Source of the DNA: a bacterium | GTDB taxonomy: Bacteria > Elusimicrobiota > Elusimicrobia > UBA1565 > UBA9628 | Direction: 5' to 3' | DNA length: 6,093 bases | NCBI GenBank assembly: GCA_021790955.1 | Contig: JAJYFI010000113.1 | Location: 1 to 6,093 of the forward strand | Shown: positions 1-4,555 of the stretch, piece by piece | Position numbering within the stretch: position 1 is the stretch's first letter | Layout of the letters: each line of letters begins with the position of its first letter | Translations under genes and position numbers: made by a program | The notes under the pieces: generated by a model | What the model saw: only the letters and a program-made list of their open reading frames with translations | What the model was told of the DNA's origin: nothing | Database searches by the model: none

Positions 1-13
1 GCCGGTCCTCCCC

Positions 14-41
14 GGGCCGGGGCACCGAGCGCCCCGGTCCC
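14..41. other. GC-rich bulged inverted repeat
   Basis: The arms GGGCCGGGGC (14-23) and GCCCCGGTCCC (31-41) pair over 10 bp with one bulged T and a 7-nt loop. No T-run follows on either strand, so it is not a classical terminator. Frame 1 is open from the window edge to a TAG at 58-60 and would give a Pro/Ala-rich tail, so this may be the 3' end of a truncated plus-strand gene whose codon bias creates the repeat. The frame is too short to identify. I see no other gene in 1-153. Confidence 0.3.
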
Positions 42-153
42 GGCCGCTTCAGGGCCCTAGCTCCTGAGGACAGTGGCGGAATGACCACGTGGGGTAGTGC
101 GTGCCAGCGCGGCATTATCTGTCATGTACCGCTGTAAGGCCGAGGCGTTTGGA

Positions 154-330
154 ATGACAAAAGTGGAGATCCGGTCGAACGAGAACGGACCGAACTTGGT
201 GATGGTCGACGGCAAAGTGAAGGCAGCGCTCTGTCGGTGCGGCCACTCGGAGCACAAGCCGATGTGCGACGGAGCCCACAACCAGGTCGGTTTCAGGGCC
301 CCGAGCGCGACGGTTGCGATCCTCGAGTGA
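154..330 (+). CDS. small CDGSH-type iron-sulfur protein
   Basis: A 58-residue protein with the full CDGSH signature CRCGHSEHKPMCDGAH at residues 27-42. This matches C-x-C-x2-S-x3-P-x-C-D-G-A-H, with Cys27, Cys29, Cys38 and His42 as the expected 3Cys/1His ligands of a [2Fe-2S] cluster. Proteins of this family bind a redox-active, labile cluster and are linked to electron transfer or iron/redox sensing; the role of the short bacterial ones is mostly unknown. There is no signal peptide, so it should be cytoplasmic. I chose ATG 154 because GAGG lies 8 nt upstream and the sequence from there (MTKVEIRSNENGPNL) fits the usual short N-terminus. A GTG at 97 and an ATG at 124 are also in frame but lack a ribosome-binding site and would add atypical residues. 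The gene converges on the chimeric pump frame, whose stop at 293-295 lies inside this gene on the other strand. It may belong to a different source than the efflux operon (see the pump entry). Confidence 0.88.
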   Translation: MTKVEIRSNENGPNLVMVDGKVKAALCRCGHSEHKPMCDGAHNQVGFRAPSATVAILE

Positions 331-1594
331 GTAAGGGGAGGCCCCGTACTTCGCGACGCGGGCGGAGCGGGCGGAGCGGGCTGGACCGAGGGGTCCCCAG
401 GGCATTTCGCGTACTCCGCGGCGGTCGAATGCCCAGATAGAGACCCCGGTCCAGGGGGAAGGCGCCCGACAAGTACCGGACCTCGAGGCCGGCGGCACGG
501 AACGCCCGGCGCATCGTGGGGCGGTCGAACAACGCCATCTCATGACGCTCGACCCAATGTCGGACCTGCCCGTCGACCAGTCCCAGGTGGTGCATGTTCA
601 TGACCGAGCGGCCCCGGCGCAGGTCGGAGACGTTCATCCGGACCAGGGGCGCTTCGCGGGTCCCGCAACTCATGAACGCGACGTGACCCACGTGGTAGTC
701 GCGTGGCGTGAGCCAGGGTTCAACAATGACGATCCCTCCCGGGGCCTCGCCCAGGCCGTCGAACTCGCCCACGCCGCGGCGCAGGGCCGGCCCTTCGGCA
801 ATATGGGCGACGTCGCCCAAGAGGACCGGAACGCCGCGCTTGGGATCGCTGCCGACGGCGATCTTCCTCAAGTCTTTGACGCCTTTCAGGTAGCCGCGCG
901 GGCGGAGCATGAACTCCCGGCCGGACATCTCGACGACGCGGGCGCCGGTCTCGTTGTTGTTGTCGGCGACGGCCTTGAAGACCTTGGAGGCGGGGATTTT
1001 GTAGCTCCAGAGGGCGTTGGGGTTGAGGCTGACTTGATATTCCTTTTGAAATCCTCCGATGGGCGCCGCCTCCGCGACGCCGTCGACGCTTTCGAGCTGG
1101 TAGCCCAAAAACCAGTCCTGCAGCGCGCGCAGGTCGGCCAGGCTCGATTTCCCCGACCGGTCGACGATCGCATACTGGTAGACCCAGCCGACGGAGCTCG
1201 CGTCGGGACCCAGCGTGACGCGCACTCCCGGCGGCAGTTGGGGCAAGACCTTGCTCAGCGATTCGAGGACCCGGGAGCGGGCCCAGTAGAGATCGGTCCC
1301 TTCCTTAAAGATGACGTAGACGTAGGAGTAGCCGTAGTCGGAGCTCGCGCGCACGGTCTTGACCTGGGCCGTTCCCAGCATCGCGGCGACAAGCGGGTAG
1401 GCGACCTGGTCCTCGACGACGGTGGGCGGCCGGTTCCAGCGGGCAAGCAAGATCACCTGGACGTCGGAGACGTCGGGGAGGGCGTCGAGCGGCGCGCGCT
1501 TGAGGGCCCAGGCGCCGCCGATGAGGCCCGCGAGCGCGAGGAGCAGGACGAGGGCCTTGTGGCGCGCCGAGACAGCGACGAGGTCTTTGAGCAT
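293..1594 (-). CDS. cusA: CusA-type heavy-metal RND efflux pump, N-terminal part, fused in frame to a methyltransferase tail
   Basis: Residues 1 to about 290 are a clear CusA-family N-terminus. TM helix 1 is at about 14-31, followed by the family's APLDALPDVSDVQV, SYVYVIF, DLYWARSRVLE, LGPDASSVGW and VDRSGKSSLADLRALQDWF segments and EGPALRRGVGEFDG near 267-280. These cover the first porter subdomain, the docking loop and most of the second porter subdomain. In E. coli CusA the next segment leads into the remaining TM helices and the methionine copper relay of a protein of about 1,047 residues. Here the frame instead turns at P285-V291 into methyltransferase sequence and then an Arg/Pro-rich tail, stopping at 433 residues. 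The frame starts 7 nt after the adaptor stop, with AGGGG just upstream of ATG, as the third cistron of the operon. Without TM2-12 it could not transport metal. The CusA identity of the N-terminus is near certain; whether the fusion exists in a living genome is not. Confidence 0.85.
   Translation of the reverse strand: MLKDLVAVSARHKALVLLLALAGLIGGAWALKRAPLDALPDVSDVQVILLARWNRPPTVVEDQVAYPLVAAMLGTAQVKTVRASSDYGYSYVYVIFKEGTDLYWARSRVLESLSKVLPQLPPGVRVTLGPDASSVGWVYQYAIVDRSGKSSLADLRALQDWFLGYQLESVDGVAEAAPIGGFQKEYQVSLNPNALWSYKIPASKVFKAVADNNNETGARVVEMSGREFMLRPRGYLKGVKDLRKIAVGSDPKRGVPVLLGDVAHIAEGPALRRGVGEFDGLGEAPGGIVIVEPWLTPRDYHVGHVAFMSCGTREAPLVRMNVSDLRRGRSVMNMHHLGLVDGQVRHWVERHEMALFDRPTMRRAFRAAGLEVRYLSGAFPLDRGLYLGIRPPRSTRNALGTPRSSPLRPLRPRREVRGLPLLTRGSQPSRSGP
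358..382. repeat. short tandem repeat GCGGGCGGA, about 2.8 copies
   Basis: Two perfect copies of GCGGGCGGA (358-366, 367-375) are followed by a partial copy (376-382). A small inverted repeat follows at once (GGACC 383-387, GGTCC 392-396). Both lie in the stretch between the CDGSH stop (330) and the natural end of the methyltransferase fragment (about 422), where I see no independent gene. On the minus strand the repeat is read as Arg/Pro/Leu codons in the tail of the chimeric frame. It could be part of a weak two-way terminator between converging genes, but it lacks a T-run. Confidence 0.45.
422..721 (-). pseudogene. C-terminal fragment of a class I SAM-dependent methyltransferase (inside the chimeric frame)
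   Basis: These codons (residues 292-391 of the chimeric frame) read EPWLTPRDYHVGHV, then ARM/VRM-like VRMNVSD, HWVERHEMALFD, FRAAGLEV and finally RGLYLGIRP. From memory of the family this is the C-terminal third of class I methyltransferases similar to the DesVI/TylM1 sugar N-methyltransferases: post-motif strand ending in VEPW, an ERHE(L/M)xLF segment, and a GLYxG end. The SAM-binding half (GxGxG motif I) is absent; its place is taken by CusA. The natural protein would be expected to end a few residues after GLYLG, yet the frame stays open for about 42 more residues to the stop at 293-295. The segment has no lysine, unlike the CusA part, which suits a very GC-rich and perhaps actinobacterial source. 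Family assignment is by pattern only. Confidence 0.65.
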
Positions 1595-1601
1595 CGGGCC
1601 C

Positions 1602-2819
1602 CTACATTTTCATGCCGGGCATGTTCATCCCGGGCATCGCGTTTTCCGATTTCTTCCGCTCGCCGCCGGTCCCGAAGGATTGGACGGCTGACCGAAGCCG
1701 GGCCTCCGAGTCGATGAGGAAGCCCGCCGAGGCGACGACCTTGTCTCCGGGCGCAAGACCCGAGAGGATCTCGATCAACCCGCCGCCCCGCACCCCCGTC
1801 TCGACCGCGCGCGGCTCGATCGTTCCGTCGGGCTTGGCGACGAAGGCCAGCCGGCGCAGCCCCGAGTCGAGCACGGCTTCCTCGGGGACGGCGAGCCGGG
1901 TCCCCAAGGGGACCTTGATCGCGGCGTCGACGTACTCGTCGGGCCGGAGATCCCCTCGGGGGTCTTCGACTTTTCCCCGCGCGCGCAGGGTCCGGGTGAG
2001 CGGGTTGATCGTGGGATCGACGGCCGTGACCGCCGCGTGGAACCTGCTTCCGGGATGGGCGCGGGAGGTCAGGGCCAGGCTCTCCCCCTGGCGCAGATAA
2101 TGGGCGTCGTCCTCCCCGACATCGACGTAGACCCAGGCTTGGCGCCCTCTTCGGGGCAGAATCAGATCGAGGCTTTTTCCTGCGTTTTCCTCGCCAAGGG
2201 CCTGAATCTGCGCGACGGAGAGGCCTTCAAGCCTCAGCTTGATCGCGGCCGAGCGCGCGAGCCCCCGGCCGATCTTTCGCGTCTCCCCTCCCGCTCCCGA
2301 GAGCGCCCGACGCGCTCTCAAGGCCTGGCGGTATTCCTCGATCGCGGCGTAAAGCTCGGGGTCGAAGGCGATCCGCCCCGGGGCGAGGATGGTTCGAGAC
2401 ATGGGGAGGATGGCGGCGGCGGCGTAGCGCACCCCGATGAGCTGTCGGCGGCGAGCGTCGAGATGGAAGGAGGATTCGCCGGAGACGGGGGCCCCCGGCG
2501 GCGGATCCTCCGGATCCGGCGCGCCCGGCGCTAATTTCCGGAGCGTCATATGGCAGATGGGGCATGCTCCCGGCTGCGTCCGCACGATCTCGTGGTGCAT
2601 GGGACATTGATAGAGCGTCGCCGTTTCCGCCTGGTTGTGCGCCGTCCGGGCCGGGGAGCCCCCCTTGGCGGGCGCGGCCGCCTTTTTCCCGCAGGCGGAC
2701 GTCATGGCGGCGGCGAGCACGATCAGGACCGAGAAAATGGTGACACCATACCTATTAATCCCAAGATAAAACCGGTCGGAATCAAGAAATAAGTATGGTG
2801 TCACCGTATTTCGAGTCAT
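1602..2819 (-). CDS. cusB: CusB-type RND efflux periplasmic adaptor with heavy-metal-binding domain
   Basis: A 405-residue membrane-fusion protein linking the inner-membrane pump to the outer-membrane channel. Residues 30-42 are a hydrophobic export segment ending in TSAC, a probable though imperfect lipobox with Cys43 as lipid anchor. Residues 70-93 (YQCPMHHEIV...PGACPICHM) form the small heavy-metal-binding domain common at the N-terminus of CusB/CzcB proteins, with two CP-type Cys plus His and Met ligands. GRIAFDPELYAAIEEY (148-163) and the following stretch are typical of the barrel-sandwich and short helical region; AVDPTINPLTRTLRARGKV and LRPDEYVDAAI belong to the beta-barrel, then a membrane-proximal domain. 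The C-terminus MPGMNMPGMKM is Met-rich, suggesting Cu(I)/Ag(I). ATG 2819 is chosen because GGAGG sits 6 nt upstream and it overlaps the channel gene's stop (ATGA), implying translational coupling. Residues 4-29 are encoded by a palindromic insertion that gives the signal peptide an odd, long n-region. Confidence 0.92.
   Translation of the reverse strand: MTRNTVTPYLFLDSDRFYLGINRYGVTIFSVLIVLAAAMTSACGKKAAAPAKGGSPARTAHNQAETATLYQCPMHHEIVRTQPGACPICHMTLRKLAPGAPDPEDPPPGAPVSGESSFHLDARRRQLIGVRYAAAAILPMSRTILAPGRIAFDPELYAAIEEYRQALRARRALSGAGGETRKIGRGLARSAAIKLRLEGLSVAQIQALGEENAGKSLDLILPRRGRQAWVYVDVGEDDAHYLRQGESLALTSRAHPGSRFHAAVTAVDPTINPLTRTLRARGKVEDPRGDLRPDEYVDAAIKVPLGTRLAVPEEAVLDSGLRRLAFVAKPDGTIEPRAVETGVRGGGLIEILSGLAPGDKVVASAGFLIDSEARLRSAVQSFGTGGERKKSENAMPGMNMPGMKM
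2734..2811. repeat. 78-bp AT-rich palindromic element inserted in frame in the adaptor gene
   Basis: The arms GGTGACACCATACCTATT (2739-2756) and AATAAGTATGGTGTCACC (2788-2805) are inverted repeats matching at 17 of 18 positions, with a 31-nt loop. The single mismatch becomes a G-U pair in the adaptor mRNA, so all 18 positions can pair there. The block is strikingly AT-rich in a GC-rich neighbourhood. Identical CGAG tetranucleotides flank it (2730-2733 and 2812-2815). It spans exactly 26 codons and is read through as residues 4-29 of the adaptor. Removing the 78 bp gives MTRSVLIVLAAAMTSAC, a standard lipoprotein signal peptide, so an in-frame insertion is the simplest reading. It encodes no protein of its own; the size and shape suggest a non-autonomous MITE- or REP-like unit. 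There is only one copy in this window, so repetition in the genome is inferred. Confidence 0.75.
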
Positions 2820-4069
2820 GGCTTTCCTCCTTCTTCCAAATCGCTTCCGACCGCTTTTTCAAGGAGCGCCTTCTCCTGCCCTTCGCGGCGCAGCCTCTCG
2901 TCGTAGCCCAGCTCGACCTCGAGAAGCCTCTCGAAGGAGGACGAGAATCGGGCGAAGCTCTCGCGCCCCGTCTCGTAGTTCTTAAGAGAAATCTCGAAGG
3001 CCGAACGCGCCAGCGGCAGGAGTTCCCGCCTGTAGGATCGAACGAGACGCTGCTGGGTCTCGAGTTCGATCGCGTGCGAGCGGACATCCTTTAAGAGATC
3101 GTCGAGAGCGGCCTGAAAGCCCGCCTGGGCTTCCTCCTCGTGCCGCCGGGCGGCCTCGAGATCGGCGTTCTGCTTCCAGGCCCAGAGCGGAACGCTCAGG
3201 TTGACGCCGGTGTAGAAGGGAGAAATTTTCCCCCCCATTTCCTGGGCCTGGTAATTGAACTCGAAATCCGGGGCGAAAGCCAGGAGGCCCAGCCGACGGC
3301 CGGCATCGGCGTGGCGGATCATGTGCATGCTCCGAAGGAAATCGGGATTTTTCTCCCGGGCGGCGCTCTCCAAGCGGCCGGCCGGCGGCGCCGGCTTGTC
3401 GAGATTCGCGGGGGGCGCCAGAGGATGCTTGGTCCCGGGGGGGCGCGACAGGAAGGCGTTGAGGGCCGCTTCCTCGACCGGTATGCCCCGCTCCTTCTCG
3501 TAGGCGTCGTTTTCGATTTCCTTGGACTTGAGCTCGGCCAAAAGAGGCTCGTCCGTCCCGGCCCGGCCCGAGGCCACGAGCGCCTCGGCGGCCCTGGCCA
3601 CCCCTTCAAGCACCATCGCCTCGCGCCGAAGCGTCTTGGAGGAGCGCCGGAGATAAAGGAGCCGGTGATAGGCGAGCTTGACCTGGGTGAGCACGCCGAG
3701 CTCCACGGCGAGGTATTTTTGATAGGCGATCTGAGCCTCGTGGTATTTCATGCCCGACTCGGCCGAGAGCTTGCCGGGAAACGGGATCTTTTGGCTCACG
3801 GAATACATCGTCATGCCGGCATAGCCCACGGGACTCGGGATGCGCTCGTAGCCGTAGCCCAACGACGGGTCCTGCCAGGTCCATGCGGGAAGGACCTCGG
3901 CCTTGCGCACCTCCCAGGCCTTCTTGGCGCTTAGGATCGCCGGATTCCGGGCCTTGGCTTCCTCAAGGAGCGCGGCGAGGCTTTGAGGGGCCGGGGTCGC
4001 CGTCGAGACGGCCAACTGCGCCCGGCTCGTCCCGGCTAAGCCAAGAAGCAGAGCGATTAAAATGGGCAT
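2816..4069 (-). CDS. TolC-family outer-membrane efflux channel, CusC/CzcC type
   Basis: A 417-residue protein of normal length for an RND outer-membrane factor. It starts with a short hydrophobic signal (MPILIALLLGLAGTSRA, cleavage likely near residue 18) and has no cysteine, so it is not a lipoprotein, unlike E. coli CusC. Two OEP-type repeats follow. The first (about 30-210) contains the YSVSQKIPFPGKL motif (89-101) typical of CzcC/CusC channels; the second (about 230-405) has GVNLSVPLWAWKQNADLEAARR (288-309) and ends in long amphipathic helices. Three such chains would form the exit duct joined to the adaptor and pump. The gene is the first large cistron of the operon; its TGA overlaps the adaptor ATG. 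ATG 4069 is the first start in frame (a TGA lies 9 nt upstream) but has no clear ribosome-binding site and gives a signal peptide without a basic n-region. An out-of-frame ATG at 4079 reads Met-Lys-Lys, hinting at a one-base indel. Confidence 0.9.
   Translation of the reverse strand: MPILIALLLGLAGTSRAQLAVSTATPAPQSLAALLEEAKARNPAILSAKKAWEVRKAEVLPAWTWQDPSLGYGYERIPSPVGYAGMTMYSVSQKIPFPGKLSAESGMKYHEAQIAYQKYLAVELGVLTQVKLAYHRLLYLRRSSKTLRREAMVLEGVARAAEALVASGRAGTDEPLLAELKSKEIENDAYEKERGIPVEEAALNAFLSRPPGTKHPLAPPANLDKPAPPAGRLESAAREKNPDFLRSMHMIRHADAGRRLGLLAFAPDFEFNYQAQEMGGKISPFYTGVNLSVPLWAWKQNADLEAARRHEEEAQAGFQAALDDLLKDVRSHAIELETQQRLVRSYRRELLPLARSAFEISLKNYETGRESFARFSSSFERLLEVELGYDERLRREGQEKALLEKAVGSDLEEGGKP
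2826..2830 (-). promoter_or_regulatory. ribosome-binding site of the adaptor gene
   Basis: GGAGG on the minus strand lies 6 nt before ATG 2819, inside the last codons of the channel gene. It is the best Shine-Dalgarno in the operon. It fixes the adaptor start upstream of the palindromic element rather than at a start codon downstream of it. Confidence 0.75.
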
Positions 4070-4086
4070 GCTTTTTCATTTTGGAG

Positions 4087-4127
4087 GCGATCCCTTAAGC
4101 GGTCGCGACAATACGCTTGAGGATCGC
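4087..4127. promoter_or_regulatory. long imperfect inverted repeat upstream of the channel gene
   Basis: GCGATCCCTTAAGCG (4087-4101) pairs with CGCTTGAGGATCGC (4114-4127): 14-15-nt arms with one bulged base and one mismatch, which is a G-U pair in the plus-strand sense, around a 12-nt loop. It lies 17 nt before the channel start codon, in the 101-bp gap after the small Cys-rich frame (4070-4170), where I see nothing else. No T-run follows on either strand, so a terminator is unlikely. It could be an operator for a metal-responsive regulator or an mRNA structure between cistrons. No regulator gene is present in the window. Confidence 0.45.
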
Positions 4128-4170
4128 GGCGCTGCGATGCGTCCGCCGCGCGGCTGAGTGAAGGACGGAC

Positions 4171-4449
4171 TTAAGCGGTTCCGGGCGGCGAGAGCCCCGA
4201 CGCGGCCCCATGAAACGCCGTCCGGGGCCGCCGGGCTGAGCGGCGGGGAAGCTTGGATGAAATGGGGAGGGTGCCGGCCGAGCCTGTCCCCGGCGCGGCG
4301 GCGCAGCAGCTCTTGACCGGGGTCGAGGGAATCGGCCGGCAGGACTTGCAGCAGGAAGGCCTGAGCCGGGGCCTCAAGGGGTTCGCGCCCGCCAGAGACA
4401 GCGACAACGCGAGCGCGAAGGCGACGACGACGGGGTTGCGTTGCTTCAC
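4171..4449 (-). CDS. putative small exported Cys-rich protein at the head of the metal-efflux operon
   Basis: A 92-residue frame starting at GTG 4449 with a good export signal: VKQRN basic n-region, then VVVAFALALSLSLAGA (residues 7-22). The mature part has two Cys clusters, SCCKSC (32-37) and SCCAAAPG (47-54), separated by a Pro-rich linker, then a basic Ser/Pro/Arg-rich tail. Paired CC motifs in a secreted protein directly ahead of a copper-type efflux operon suggest metal binding in the periplasm, perhaps the place CusF fills in E. coli, but there is no sequence likeness to CusF that I can see. Third codon positions are mostly G or C, as in the neighbours, supporting coding. AAGGA lies 4 nt upstream of GTG but overlaps the probable -10 box. 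Family not recognised. The tail looks less protein-like than the first 55 residues, so a frameshift or a chance open frame remains possible. Confidence 0.45.
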   Translation of the reverse strand: MKQRNPVVVAFALALSLSLAGANPLRPRLRPSCCKSCRPIPSTPVKSCCAAAPGTGSAGTLPISSKLPRRSARRPRTAFHGAASGLSPPGTA

Positions 4450-4456
4450 GGCGTCC

Positions 4457-4487
4457 TTTATATATCCCCTCCCCGCCGAAATTTCAA
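4457..4487 (-). promoter_or_regulatory. probable sigma70-type promoter of the efflux operon
   Basis: On the minus strand TTGAAA (4487-4482) is followed after exactly 17 nt by TATATA (4464-4459), or after 19 nt by TATAAA (4462-4457). It lies in the divergent gap and reads into the Cys-rich frame and the efflux genes. Transcription would start close to 4452, leaving almost no leader before GTG 4449. If the Cys-rich frame is not translated, the channel gene would have a leader of about 380 nt. Confidence 0.5.
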
Positions 4488-4511
4488 GTGCCGCTTTGGA
4501 ACGCGGGCGCG

Positions 4512-4542
4512 TTGAAGTTTTCATAGGACGCGACAATATAGT
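4512..4542 (+). promoter_or_regulatory. possible promoter of the SDR-synthase pair
   Basis: TTGAAG (4512-4517) is followed by AATATA (4535-4540) after 17 nt or the better TATAGT (4537-4542) after 19 nt. The start codon at 4556 is 13 nt beyond TATAGT, so transcripts would begin only a few bases before it. No Shine-Dalgarno is visible before ATG 4556 or ATG 4571, consistent with a leaderless or near-leaderless message. Confidence 0.4.
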
Positions 4543-4555
4543 AAATTCCCTCATA

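Noticed and set aside
97..153. GTG 97 or ATG 124 as starts of the CDGSH protein
   Set aside because: Neither has a ribosome-binding site, and short CDGSH proteins begin close to the sequence that follows ATG 154, which has GAGG 8 nt upstream.
115..543. Second minus-strand frame overlapping the methyltransferase fragment and the CDGSH gene
   Set aside because: It is Arg/Pro-rich with no motif and overlaps two frames with recognisable families.
542..1717. Long plus-strand open frame (391 codons) opposite the pump and adaptor genes
   Set aside because: It is antisense to clear CusA/CusB sequence, has no recognisable domains, and is explained by the high-GC codon bias of the minus-strand genes.
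3140..3934. Plus-strand open frame opposite the channel gene
   Set aside because: It is antisense to a well-supported TolC-family gene and has no recognisable domain.
4087..4127. The inverted repeat before the channel gene as an intrinsic terminator
   Set aside because: No T-run follows on either strand, and termination there would cut the operon before its main genes.
4253..4555. In-frame upstream extension of the SDR gene by about 100 residues
   Set aside because: It would cross both divergent promoters and overlap the Cys-rich frame; SDR homology begins near residue 10 after ATG 4556, and the extension has no domain or ribosome-binding site.
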